From assembly GCA_024691475.1 (NCBI GenBank), contig JAILNP010000026.1, forward strand, positions 1 through 64,000: a stretch of 64,000 nucleotides of DNA, given 5' to 3'. Positions within the stretch are counted from its first letter, which is position 1; every line of letters begins with the position of its first letter. This document shows positions 17,297 to 26,006 of the stretch, in pieces. The notes beneath the pieces are model-generated. The model was given only the letters and a program-made list of their open reading frames with translations. It made no database searches and was not told where the DNA came from. Position numbers and translations under genes: made by a program. The DNA comes from Denitrobacterium sp024691475. Lineage in GTDB: Bacteria > Actinomycetota > Coriobacteriia > Coriobacteriales > Eggerthellaceae.

Positions 17297-19991
17297 TCTG
17301 GTTATCGATGGCCAGCAGGTTTCCTGCTCGTCCCATGACACCATTCTCTCTGCCGCTCACAAGGCCGGCATTCGCATTCCCAAGCTTTGCTTCCTGAGGG
17401 GCACGAACAATATCGCCTCGTGCCGCGTGTGCGTGGTGGAAGTGGAGGGCGCCAGCCGCCTGGTCACTGCCTGCAATACGCCTGCCCAGGAAGGCATGGT
17501 CATTACCACGAACTCTCCGCGCGTTTTGGCTGCGCGCCGTACCGCCCTGTCGCTGATCCTCGCCAATGGCGGCAAGAACGCGCTCGAGGCGCTCGACGGC
17601 CAGGCCACCGAGTTCGCCCGCGTATGCCGCGATTGCGGCGTGGACTCCTCTGAGTTTCAGGTTACCCCGCAGGCCGAAGAGCCCGTGGTAGAGGGCAACC
17701 CCTTCCTGGCCTACAACCCTAACCTGTGCATCCAGTGCCAGCGTTGCGTGGGTGCCTGCAACAAGCGCGCCGGCAACCATACGCTCGTGGCGGGCAAGCA
17801 GGGCATTCGCTCTACCATCGTGGCGCCGTTCGGCCCCGACTGGAAGGCAACCGATTGCGAATCGTGCGGCAACTGTGCCCAGGCGTGCCCCACGGGTGCC
17901 CTCATCAGCCTGAACAAGCGCGCTTATAGCGCCGACGAAGTCAGCTACGTGCGCACGACGTGCCCCCATTGCGCCACTGGCTGCCAGTACGACCTGGTGG
18001 TCAAGGATGGCCGCATCGTGGACACGCGCGCCGCGAAGGGCCCTTCCAACAACGGTCTCCTGTGCGTGAAGGGCCGCTTCGGCAGCTTCGATTTCGCACA
18101 GTCCGAAGACCGCCTTACCACGCCGCTCATCAAGGATCGCGCTACGGGCGAGTTCCGCGAGGCTTCCTGGGACGAGGCGCTCGACCTGGTTGCTTCCAAG
18201 TTCACCGCGCTGCGCGATGAATTCGGTGGGGAAGCGCTTGCCGCGTTTGCCTGTGCTCGTTCCGCCAACGAGGACATCTACATGCTCCAGAAGATGGCGC
18301 GCACGGCATTTCGCACCAACAACGTGGACAACTGCGCTCGCGTGTGCCATGCCCCCAGCGTTGCCGGTCTTGCCCGCACGCTTGGCTCTGGCGCCATGAC
18401 GAACACCATCCGCGACATCACGAACGACGTCGATGTCATCATGCTCGTGGGCTCCAACCCCGAAGAGGCGCATCCCGTCATCGGCATGCAGATTCGCCAG
18501 GCCGTGGAAGCGGGTGCCCAGCTTATCGTGGTCGACCCGCGTGACATTGGCCTTACGTCGAAGGCCGACATTCACCTGAAACTTCGCCCCGGCACGAACG
18601 TGGCGTTCTCGAACGGCATGGCGCACATCATGATCGAGGAAGGCCTCATCGACGAGGAGTTCATCGCTCAGCGCACCGAGAAGTTCGAAGAGTTCCGCGA
18701 AATGGTTGCCTCGTACACGCCCGAGCGCGTTGCCGAGATCTGCGGCATCGACGCCCGCGACCTTATCCAGGCTGCTCGCCTGTATGCCTCTGCCGAAAAG
18801 GCCCCCATCATCTACTGCCTGGGCGTTACCGAACACTCCACGGGCACCGAAGGCGTTATGTCCATGTCGAACATGGCCATGCTCTGCGGCAAGCTGGGCA
18901 AGCCTGGTTGCGGCGTGAACCCCATTCGCGGCCAGAACAACGTTCAGGGCGCTTGCGACATGGGTGCGCTGCCTACCGATTTCCCGGGCTACCAGAAGCT
19001 CGCCAACGAAGAGGTCGTCAAGAAGTTCGAAGACGCCTGGGGCGTGGAACTGCCGCGTTGGCAGGGCCTGTGCGCTACCGAGGTGTTCCCGGCGGCCATC
19101 GAAGGCAAGATCAAGGGCCTGTTCATCTTCGGCGAGGACCCGGTTCGCACCGACCCTGATACGCATCATGTCATCCGCGCGCTTGAAAGCCTGGACTTCC
19201 TGGTCATGAGCGAGCTGTTCCTTACGGAAACGGCCAAGTACGCCGACGTCATCCTGCCTGGTCGCGCCTACGTGGAAAAGGAAGGTACGTTCTCGAACAC
19301 CGAGCGTCGCGTGCAGCGCATCCGCAAGGCCGTGGAAGGCCCCCAGGGTTCGCGTCTGGACATCGACATCTTCACCGACATCATGAATCGCATGGGCTAT
19401 GCGCAGCCGAAGGTTACGTCCGCCCAGGTAATGGACGAGATCGCCAGCCTTACGCCTTCGTTTGCGGGCATTAGCCACGCGCGCCTGGATAGCAAGGAAG
19501 TTGCCGGCCGCGGCCTGCAGTGGCCGTGCCTGGGCCCCGACCATCCGGGTACGCCCATCATGCACGTGGGCACGTTCTCTCGCGGTCTGGGCATGTTCTC
19601 CGTTGCGGAGTACCGTCCTTCCACGGAACAGCCTGACGAGAGTTTCCCGCTCATCATGATGACGGGCCGCGTGCTTAGCCAGTACAACGCCTGCGCCATG
19701 ACGAGCCGCACCGAGGGCCTGAATGAGATGTGCGGTTCTTCGTTCATCGAGGTGAACACCAAGGATGCCGCCGAACGCGGCATTGCCGATGGCGACAAGG
19801 TTCGCGTGTTCTCGCGCCGTGGTGAAATCATTTCCACCGCGCGCGTTTCGGGCAAGACGAATGAGGGCCAGACGTGGATGCCGTTCCACTTCCAGGACGG
19901 CAACAGTAACTGGCTCACAATTGCCGCGCTTGATAACATCTGCGCAGCTCCCGAATACAAGGTCTGCGCCATTCAGGTGGAAAAGGCATAG
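17280..19991 (+). CDS. fdhA: cytoplasmic formate dehydrogenase alpha subunit, cysteine form
   Basis: A 903-residue molybdopterin enzyme that oxidises formate to CO2. The N-terminus is a NuoG-like [2Fe-2S] domain (C37, C48, C51, C65). Two [4Fe-4S] motifs follow (CIQCQRCVGAC; CESCGNCAQACPTG), then the molybdopterin domain (TCPHCATGCQYDL). The active-site segment reads NCARVCHAPSVAGL; the metal ligand is Cys356 (18345-18347) where many relatives have selenocysteine. No signal peptide is present. The frame opens with GTG at 17280, but GGGAGG at 17272-17277 is better spaced for the TTG at 17283. It forms an NAD(P)-linked enzyme with the upstream subunit. A strong terminator follows. Confidence 0.9.
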   Translation: MLKLINLVIDGQQVSCSSHDTILSAAHKAGIRIPKLCFLRGTNNIASCRVCVVEVEGASRLVTACNTPAQEGMVITTNSPRVLAARRTALSLILANGGKNALEALDGQATEFARVCRDCGVDSSEFQVTPQAEEPVVEGNPFLAYNPNLCIQCQRCVGACNKRAGNHTLVAGKQGIRSTIVAPFGPDWKATDCESCGNCAQACPTGALISLNKRAYSADEVSYVRTTCPHCATGCQYDLVVKDGRIVDTRAAKGPSNNGLLCVKGRFGSFDFAQSEDRLTTPLIKDRATGEFREASWDEALDLVASKFTALRDEFGGEALAAFACARSANEDIYMLQKMARTAFRTNNVDNCARVCHAPSVAGLARTLGSGAMTNTIRDITNDVDVIMLVGSNPEEAHPVIGMQIRQAVEAGAQLIVVDPRDIGLTSKADIHLKLRPGTNVAFSNGMAHIMIEEGLIDEEFIAQRTEKFEEFREMVASYTPERVAEICGIDARDLIQAARLYASAEKAPIIYCLGVTEHSTGTEGVMSMSNMAMLCGKLGKPGCGVNPIRGQNNVQGACDMGALPTDFPGYQKLANEEVVKKFEDAWGVELPRWQGLCATEVFPAAIEGKIKGLFIFGEDPVRTDPDTHHVIRALESLDFLVMSELFLTETAKYADVILPGRAYVEKEGTFSNTERRVQRIRKAVEGPQGSRLDIDIFTDIMNRMGYAQPKVTSAQVMDEIASLTPSFAGISHARLDSKEVAGRGLQWPCLGPDHPGTPIMHVGTFSRGLGMFSVAEYRPSTEQPDESFPLIMMTGRVLSQYNACAMTSRTEGLNEMCGSSFIEVNTKDAAERGIADGDKVRVFSRRGEIISTARVSGKTNEGQTWMPFHFQDGNSNWLTIAALDNICAAPEYKVCAIQVEKA

Positions 19992-20015
19992 CGCCTGCTT
20001 CCATAGTCGTAACGC

Positions 20016-20052
20016 AAACGGGTGCGAGCAATCTGCTCGCACCCGTTTTTTT
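20016..20052 (+). terminator. strong terminator after the formate dehydrogenase operon
   Basis: A perfect 15-bp stem (20016-20030 with 20034-20048) closes an ATC loop. The T-run at 20046-20052 gives strong plus-strand termination. It separates the operon from the convergent selB. Confidence 0.93.
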
Positions 20053-20081
20053 CTTGCAGCGGAATTGTTTGTAAGGGCGGC

Positions 20082-22004
20082 TTATCCCAGCGTGCGCATG
20101 TTTCCTTCGCGCTTGGTGACGCCGCGCGCGTCGAGTAGCTCCAGCAGGGGAACGGCGTACTTGCGCGTGGTGCCCAGCGCGTCCTTCAGGTCGGCTACGC
20201 TGGCTTCGCCATGTTCTTGCAAATACGCTTGCACGGCCTGTGCACACTTCTGAATGGCCGTCTCGCTGAAGAACAGGTCGGCGTCGAGCTTCGTCACCAT
20301 GCCGTCGCGCTTCAGCTGGTTCAGGGCCTTGTCGCCCATGCGCGGGTCTACTCCCGCCTGCGTGAACAGGTCGGTGCGCAGCGGGGGCGTGGCGAATTCC
20401 GCATCGAGCACGGTCAGCAGCGCGGCTGCGGCATCATCGATGGCGGCAGCTGCGGCGCCTTGGGCGCTGGGGTGGCCAATGTGGCCGCCGGAATGCGTGG
20501 CCTTGCCTGCGGCCTCCGCCTCGCGTACGAGCGCGGAAAAGCAGCTGGCAGAGCAGCGTGGCGCACTCTGGCGACGCAGGTCTTCGGACGCAATGCCAAT
20601 GGCCTGCGGGTTCTTCGCGTGGAATGCCAGCAGCGCGCGTTCGATGGCGCTCACGTGCTTCTGCACGACGCGGCGTGTGGTGTACAGCGTGTCGCCTTCC
20701 GCTTGCAGCGTCACGAGCTTGCGGGCTGCAGCGGCGGTTTCCAGGCATTCGGAAACAACGTCCACGGGCAGGCCCAGCCCGCGTGCCAGCGAAGCGGCAC
20801 TTGCGGGGAATTCCTCGCGTTCCACCGCGGCCTGAACAGCCGTGGCTACGTCGCCGTCGCGCAGCGCGTCGAGCATGGTGCGATCGACGTCGGTAAGGTT
20901 CGTGCGCCTACGCGGATGCGCCAGCAGGATGCGGCCACCGCCGGCTACCTGTACGGGCGAGTACGTGCGCACGATGAATCGGTCGCTGCTGGCAACGGGC
21001 AGGGGCTCTTCCAGGCGAATTTGCGCGTACGTGCTCTCTCCCGAGGCCAGCGTCTTCTTGCCGTCGCAGAACAACACACGCCCCAGCACTTCGCGGGTGC
21101 CATGAGCCACGTGCATGCGCGCGCCCGTTTCCAGGGGCTTGCCGGTCTTGGCGGTGTCCAGATAGGTGAAGAACGCGTCGAAGCGGTCGCTCGTGGCCAG
21201 CGTGCCGGGTTCGGCCAGGAAATCGCCGGGGGCAATCTGGCTGGTGGAAAGATCGGGCAGGTTCAACGCCACGCGGTTGCCGGCGCACGCCACATCTACG
21301 GGTTGGTCGTGCATTTGAACCGAGCGGATGCGGCTCGTCTTGCCGCTGGGAAGCACTTCCACGGTACCGCCCACGCGCGCCTCGCCGCTCCACAGCGTGC
21401 CCGTGATCACGGTGCCTGCGCCCTTGATGGTGAACACGCGGTCTACCGGCAGGCGCAGCGCGCGGTGTTGCCGTGCGGGCTCCACGCCCGAGCATGCGCG
21501 CTGGATAGCGGCGCGCACCTCTTCCACGCCCGTGCCCTCAACGGAGCTCACGGGGATGATTTCTGCCTGAGCGTAGGGCGTATTCTGCAGGAACGAGCGA
21601 ATCTCGTCGCTCATGAAGGCAATCCAGTCGCTGTCGACCAGGTCGGCCTTGCTCAGGGCCACTACGCAGGCGGGAACGCCCAGTGTTTCCAGAACGGCAA
21701 CGTGTTCGATGGTCTGCGGCATGATGCCATCGTCGGCAGCGATGACCAGCAGCGCCACGTCGATGCCGGTGGCGCCCGCGATCATCTGGCGTACGAATCG
21801 CTCGTGACCCGGCACGTCTACCACGCCCATGGTGCGGCCGTCGGGCAATTCCAGCTGGGCGAACCCAAGCTCGATGGTGATGCCGCGCTTCTTTTCCTCG
21901 CGCAGGCGGTCGGGGTCGGTGCCCGTAAGCGCCAACGTGAGCGACGATTTACCGTGGTCGATGTGACCGGCGGTGCCCAATACCAGATGGGGTGCATTTG
22001 CCAT
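20082..22004 (-). CDS. selB: selenocysteine-specific elongation factor SelB
   Basis: A 640-residue GTPase that brings Sec-tRNA to UGA codons marked by a SECIS hairpin. The EF-Tu-like G domain shows GTAGHIDHGKSSL (residues 10-22), RGITIELGFA, DVPGHERFVRQMI and LSKAD. Two beta-barrel domains follow, and the C-terminal half has the repeated winged helices that bind SECIS RNA, ending LLELLDARGVTKREG. The length is normal. The start lies 3 bases after selA, so the two form an operon. Two selenoproteins in this window (selD, fdnG) are among its clients. Confidence 0.96.
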   Translation of the reverse strand: MANAPHLVLGTAGHIDHGKSSLTLALTGTDPDRLREEKKRGITIELGFAQLELPDGRTMGVVDVPGHERFVRQMIAGATGIDVALLVIAADDGIMPQTIEHVAVLETLGVPACVVALSKADLVDSDWIAFMSDEIRSFLQNTPYAQAEIIPVSSVEGTGVEEVRAAIQRACSGVEPARQHRALRLPVDRVFTIKGAGTVITGTLWSGEARVGGTVEVLPSGKTSRIRSVQMHDQPVDVACAGNRVALNLPDLSTSQIAPGDFLAEPGTLATSDRFDAFFTYLDTAKTGKPLETGARMHVAHGTREVLGRVLFCDGKKTLASGESTYAQIRLEEPLPVASSDRFIVRTYSPVQVAGGGRILLAHPRRRTNLTDVDRTMLDALRDGDVATAVQAAVEREEFPASAASLARGLGLPVDVVSECLETAAAARKLVTLQAEGDTLYTTRRVVQKHVSAIERALLAFHAKNPQAIGIASEDLRRQSAPRCSASCFSALVREAEAAGKATHSGGHIGHPSAQGAAAAAIDDAAAALLTVLDAEFATPPLRTDLFTQAGVDPRMGDKALNQLKRDGMVTKLDADLFFSETAIQKCAQAVQAYLQEHGEASVADLKDALGTTRKYAVPLLELLDARGVTKREGNMRTLG

Positions 22005-22007
22005 GGC

Positions 22008-23447
22008 TTATTCTCCTAGGCGATCGAAGTAGGCTGCAACGCCTTGGGCGATGGCCTCGATTTCCTCGTTGTCAAGCAGCGTGCGCGCGTCGAATAGAAG
22101 GCGCTCGTGGGAAAGGCGCGCCACGATGGGGACGGGGCAGCGCTTCACCAGGTATTCGTCGGCGCTCTGTGCGTCGCCCTGCAGGAAGCGCACCTCCACG
22201 CAGAACGTGGGGATGTCGTACATAGGCAGCGCGCCACCGCCGGCGCGTGACGTTTCGGTCACGATGTCTACTGCGATATTGCCGGGATGCACCGTCGCCA
22301 GCAGCGCGCTCTTCAGCTGCTCGGCGCGTTCCGCAACGGATTCGGCGCTTTCGGTAAGCATGCGCAGCGTGGGGATGCGCGTCTTGGCGTCGTCGCCCAG
22401 GTACAGGCGCAGCGTGGCCTCCAGTGCGGCAATGGTCATCTTGTCCAGGCGCAGCGCGCGGGCGAGGGGATTCTTCTTCAGGCGGTCGATGAGTTCCTTG
22501 CGGCCGCAGATGATGCCTGCCTGCGGGCCGCCCAGCAGCTTGTCGCCGCTGAACGATACCAGGTCGGCGCCAGCCTTCAGCGACTGGGCCACGGTGCTCT
22601 CGGCGCGCTTGCCGAAGCTTTCCTCCAGGTGCTCGAATGCGCCCGAGCCCTGGTCCTCGTACACCATGATGGGCTCGCCTTCGCGCTTCGCGTTTTCCGT
22701 ATCGGCCAGGGCGCGCAGCTGCTGGATGCTCACCGTTTCGGTGAAGCCCTGAATGAGGAAGTTGCTGGGGTGCACCTTCAGTAGCATGGCGGTGTCGGGC
22801 GTGATGACGCTCTCGTAGTCCTCGATGTGCGTCTTGTTCGTGCAGCCCACGTCGATCATGCGCGCGTTCGACATCTCCATGATGCTGGGGATGCGGAACG
22901 AGCCGCCGATCTCCACGAGCTCGCCGCGCGAGACGATGGCCTCGTGCCCGCGGGCAAATTCGGCGAGCACCATGAGCACGGCTGCGGCATTGTTGTTTAC
23001 GGCGATGGCGGCTTCCGCGCCCGTGAGCGCGCAGACCAGGCTTTCGTAGTGGTCGTGCCTGCTGCCGCGGGCCATCTTGTTGATGCTGTATTCCAGGGTG
23101 GAGTAGCCCGTGATGGCGTCGTTTACGGCGGCCACGGCTTCGGGTGCCATGACGCTGCGGCCCAGGTTCGTGTGGATGACCACGCCCGAGGCATTGATGA
23201 CGCGGCGCAGCGAAGGGCGCTGCAGGGCAAGTGCGGCGCGAGCGGATGCGTCGGCCACGGCCTGCAGGGTCACGACGGGGGTTTCCCCGTTCAGGATGCG
23301 CTGGCGCAGCCCGTCGATGCTCGAGCGCACGGCGTCGGCGGCAATGGAATGCGGAACCAATTCCAGCATGGCCTTCATGTAGTCATGTTTCAGCACTTCC
23401 TCTACCTGGGGAAGTGCGCGTAGGAGTTCGCGGGATGCGTTTTCCAT
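22008..23447 (-). CDS. selA: selenocysteine synthase SelA
   Basis: A 479-residue PLP enzyme that converts seryl-tRNA-Sec to selenocysteinyl-tRNA-Sec using selenophosphate. It shows the N-terminal tRNA-binding region (RELLRALPQVEEVLKHD), INASGVVIHTNLGRS, and the PLP-lysine site SFSGDKLLGGPQAGII. The Met at 23447 is chosen because AGAAGGAG lies six bases before it; an upstream Met at 23465 overlaps that signal. It is first in the operon with selB and diverges from the double-cubane reductase operon. Confidence 0.96.
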   Translation of the reverse strand: MENASRELLRALPQVEEVLKHDYMKAMLELVPHSIAADAVRSSIDGLRQRILNGETPVVTLQAVADASARAALALQRPSLRRVINASGVVIHTNLGRSVMAPEAVAAVNDAITGYSTLEYSINKMARGSRHDHYESLVCALTGAEAAIAVNNNAAAVLMVLAEFARGHEAIVSRGELVEIGGSFRIPSIMEMSNARMIDVGCTNKTHIEDYESVITPDTAMLLKVHPSNFLIQGFTETVSIQQLRALADTENAKREGEPIMVYEDQGSGAFEHLEESFGKRAESTVAQSLKAGADLVSFSGDKLLGGPQAGIICGRKELIDRLKKNPLARALRLDKMTIAALEATLRLYLGDDAKTRIPTLRMLTESAESVAERAEQLKSALLATVHPGNIAVDIVTETSRAGGGALPMYDIPTFCVEVRFLQGDAQSADEYLVKRCPVPIVARLSHERLLFDARTLLDNEEIEAIAQGVAAYFDRLGE

Positions 23448-23590
23448 GAACGGCTCCTTCTGCAATCGCTTGGGCTGCTTTGCCGAGCGTTAGTACTAGC
23501 TGCAAATATAAGCATCGTAACGCATTGATGCAGGTGCGTGTTTGATTTTTGCGAAACGGTACGAACCCTGCCCATTGCGCGCTATGGATG

Positions 23591-23596
23591 TATAAT
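23591..23596 (+). promoter_or_regulatory. consensus -10 element of the selenium operon
   Basis: A perfect TATAAT, 182 bases before the double-cubane reductase start. A start site near 23603 would place the folded leader (23607-23711) almost at the 5' end of the mRNA. No good -35 is visible. Confidence 0.6.
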
Positions 23597-23606
23597 CACC
23601 GCAGCA

Positions 23607-23712
23607 ATGCGATGCCCGACGTTCGGGAATTCTGCAAATCGCATGCCATGTTTTGCCTGCGCGCCATTTCTGCTGGCGTCGCAAAAGCCGTCCGACGAGA
23701 ACGGCTGTTTTT
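23607..23712 (+). promoter_or_regulatory. structured leader with terminator, possible riboswitch or attenuator
   Basis: Three folds lie in order. First, ATGCGAT (23607-23613) pairs with ATCGCAT (23638-23644) and encloses a hairpin CCCGA-CGT-TCGGG (23615-23627) plus a 10-base joining strand. Second, TGCGCGCCA (23658-23666) pairs with TGGCG(T)CGCA (23674-23683), with one bulged T. Third, AGCCGT (23686-23691) pairs with ACGGCT (23701-23706), followed by GTTTTT, a terminator. The terminator lies upstream of the first gene, so transcription must pass it to reach the operon. I do not recognise the fold as a known riboswitch class. Confidence 0.5.
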
Positions 23713-23777
23713 CCATACCCCCATTTTGCGTTAGGCGCTGCTAACGCAGGTGCGTTGCGCGCCGGAAGGAGAAGCAC

Positions 23778-25055
23778 ATGGTAGACCGTCATCCTATGTG
23801 GAAAGACCTCGGAATGGATCTGGAAACGCACGATCAGCTGTGCGCAGTGCTGCCCACTGCGTTTGGCGACGTGTATCTTTCCCAGGAAAACCGTCCCGAG
23901 GGCATGGCGTTCTGGGACATGGTGGTTGCCGACGTCCACGGCATTCGCCCGGCGGAGCTCATCGAGGAGCAGAAGAAGGGCCGCAAGGTGTTCGGCACGT
24001 TCTGCACGTACGTTCCCGATGAAGTGGTTGTGGCGTGCGATGGCATCGTAACGGGCCTGTGCGGTGGCAGCCAGTTCTGGGTGCCGGAAGGCGAAAAGCA
24101 CCTGCCTGCCGACGTGTGCCCGCTCATCAAGGCTAGCCTGGGCGCTCGTTTGGGCAAGACCTGCCCGTTCTTCCGCATCGTGGACCAGATCGTGGGCGAG
24201 ACCACGTGCGATGGCAAGAAGAAGATGTACGAGATCATGGCCAAGGACGTTCCCATGCACATCATGGAGCTTCCCCACATGAAGCGTGATGTCGACGTGG
24301 CTCGCTTCGCCCAGGAAATCGCCCTGTTCGCGAAGAACGTCGAAGAGGTTACGGGCAACGAACTCACGGCCGAGAAGCTCGCTGAGGCCATCGACGTCAT
24401 CAACAACCGCCGCAAGGCGCTGGCCCGCGTGTACGAAACGCGCAAGGATCCCGACACCATTCCCATTTCTGGTACCGACGCTCTGCTCATGATGCAGATT
24501 GCCTTCTTCGACGACCCCGTTCGCTGTGCCGAGATGGCCAACAAGCTGGCCGACGAGCTGGAACAGCGCCTGGTCGACAAGGTAAGCGTGTTCCCCGCAG
24601 GCACCAAGCGCATCCTGCTCACGGGCACGCCGCTGGCCATTCCCAACTGGAAGCTGCACCACATCATCGAAACCTCGGGTGCCGCTATCGTGTGCGAGGA
24701 AAACTGCACGGGCACCAAGTTTTTCACGAATCTGGTCGACGATTCCGCAACCACGCTGGAAGACCAGTTCCAGGCTCTGGCGGAGCGCTACATGAAGATC
24801 AACTGCGCCTGCTTCACGCCGAACGAGGCGCGCATCCAGGAAGTCATTCAGCTTGCCAAGGATTACCACGTCGACGGCGTGATCAACCAGAACCTGAAGT
24901 TCTGCACCACGTTCAAGGTGGAGGCTCCTGCTCTGGAAGACGCCCTGGAAGAGGCGGGCATCCCCGTGCTCAACATCGAAACCGACTACACCGACAACGA
25001 CGCCGAGCAGCTGCGTACGCGTATTGGCGCGTTCGTGGAGATGCTGGGGGAATAG
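23778..25055 (+). CDS. double-cubane-cluster reductase (2-hydroxyacyl-CoA dehydratase beta-like)
   Basis: A 425-residue protein of the HgdB/FldC-like superfamily, in the single-subunit form known as double-cubane cluster protein. Conserved Cys-bearing segments include FGTFCTYVP, GLCGGSQFW, ADVCPLIKASLG, GKTCPFFRIVDQ, CEENCTGTKFF, KINCACFTP and NQNLKFCTTF. Family members receive single electrons at very low potential from an ATP-dependent activase and reduce small, difficult substrates; the activase is encoded four genes downstream (27440). The neighbourhood is selenium/sulfur handling rather than acyl-CoA fermentation, so an inorganic or small selenium/sulfur substrate is plausible but unproven. 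The Shine-Dalgarno is GGAAGGAG. Confidence 0.85.
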   Translation: MVDRHPMWKDLGMDLETHDQLCAVLPTAFGDVYLSQENRPEGMAFWDMVVADVHGIRPAELIEEQKKGRKVFGTFCTYVPDEVVVACDGIVTGLCGGSQFWVPEGEKHLPADVCPLIKASLGARLGKTCPFFRIVDQIVGETTCDGKKKMYEIMAKDVPMHIMELPHMKRDVDVARFAQEIALFAKNVEEVTGNELTAEKLAEAIDVINNRRKALARVYETRKDPDTIPISGTDALLMMQIAFFDDPVRCAEMANKLADELEQRLVDKVSVFPAGTKRILLTGTPLAIPNWKLHHIIETSGAAIVCEENCTGTKFFTNLVDDSATTLEDQFQALAERYMKINCACFTPNEARIQEVIQLAKDYHVDGVINQNLKFCTTFKVEAPALEDALEEAGIPVLNIETDYTDNDAEQLRTRIGAFVEMLGE

Positions 25056-25058
25056 TCA

Positions 25059-25364
25059 GTGAGCAGCCTGGTCGAGCGCATCGAAGCCGTGCGTCGCGAA
25101 TGCGGCGGCGTGGTGGACGTCTACGTGATGTTCGATAGCCATACCGACGCCATGGCCATGCACGAAGCCGCGCGCAGCCAGGGTCTGCATACGCGCATAT
25201 CTACGGCGCCGCGCGCAATCAAGGCGTCGTGTGGAGTAACCGTGCTCGTATCTGCCAGCGAAGCCGTTGCGCTAGAATCGTTGGCAGGCGAGCTCGGTTT
25301 GCCCTACGAATGTTTCAATCCGCTTCCGCGTCAATTCGACGCGCGACGCGATACGTATTGCTAG
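25059..25364 (+). CDS. DUF3343 protein, first copy
   Basis: A 101-residue protein of the DUF3343 type, a small alpha/beta fold found beside selenium-metabolism genes. It has the usual central Cys segment (RAIKASCGVTVLVS, Cys near residue 54) and ends in Cys. It starts with GTG three bases after the reductase stop, with a GGGGGA Shine-Dalgarno inside the reductase gene, so the two are translationally close. A putative S/Se binding or carrier role rests on context and the conserved Cys. A second copy lies at 27178. Confidence 0.72.
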   Translation: MSSLVERIEAVRRECGGVVDVYVMFDSHTDAMAMHEAARSQGLHTRISTAPRAIKASCGVTVLVSASEAVALESLAGELGLPYECFNPLPRQFDARRDTYC

Positions 25365-25400
25365 TAGTTCGCGCAGTGCGCGAACGGAAAGAAGGTTTGC

Positions 25401-25994
25401 ATGGAACTGAAAGTTGATGCTCGTGGCGATGCGTGCCCCATTCCCGTGGTGAAGACCAAGCAGGCGCTTGGCACCATCGACGAGGGCGTCGTGGAAGTGC
25501 TCGTCGACAACGAGACGGCCGTGCATAACCTGGAGAACCTGGCGAAGAGCCAGAATTGCGAATTCGCTTCCGAGCAGCAGGCGGACGACCTGTTCGTGGT
25601 GAAGGTCACCAAGACGGCAGACTCCGCAGCTGCCGAGGTTGCGCCCGCTGGCCAGACGGGGAAGCGCGTGGTCGTGCTTTCCGGCGAGCATATGGGCCAG
25701 GGCGACGACGTTCTGGGTGGCAACCTCATGAAGGCGTTCGTGTTCGCGCTTACCCAGCAGGATGCCCTTCCCGACACGGTGCTTCTGTACAACGGCGGCG
25801 CGCATCTTTCCTGCGAGGGCTCTCCGGCGCTCGACGACCTGAAGGCCCTTGCCCAGGCGGGTACTGAAATCCTTACGTGCGGCACGTGCCTGAAGCATTA
25901 TGGCATCGAAGACAAGCTGGCTGTGGGCGAGGTTACGAACATGTACGTCATCGTGCAGAAGCAGCTCGAGGCGGGCGTCGTCGTTCGTCCGTAA
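25401..25994 (+). CDS. yedF: selenium-metabolism sulfurtransferase-like protein YedF
   Basis: A 197-residue two-domain protein. Residues 1-70 form a TusA/SirA-like domain with the hallmark RGDACPIPVVKTKQAL (Cys12). Residues 88-190 form a DsrE-like domain (VVVLSGEHMGQGDDVLGGNLMK; LTCGTCLKHYG). This fusion is the YedF type that co-occurs with SelD in selenium-using bacteria and is thought to carry selenium or sulfur as a persulfide/perselenide. It lies between a DUF3343 gene and the cysteine-desulfurase-like gene, a plausible S/Se source. Confidence 0.9.
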   Translation: MELKVDARGDACPIPVVKTKQALGTIDEGVVEVLVDNETAVHNLENLAKSQNCEFASEQQADDLFVVKVTKTADSAAAEVAPAGQTGKRVVVLSGEHMGQGDDVLGGNLMKAFVFALTQQDALPDTVLLYNGGAHLSCEGSPALDDLKALAQAGTEILTCGTCLKHYGIEDKLAVGEVTNMYVIVQKQLEAGVVVRP

Positions 25995-26006
25995 CGTGGT
26001 TCAACT

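Noticed and set aside
18345..18347. Selenocysteine in the cytoplasmic formate dehydrogenase
   Set aside because: The active-site codon is TGC (Cys), not TGA.
17118..20042. Very long open frame (about 970 codons) on the minus strand across the formate dehydrogenase genes, and a similar one at 8783-10567
   Set aside because: These mirror strongly coding plus-strand genes with family motifs. Long antisense frames are expected from GC-rich third positions.
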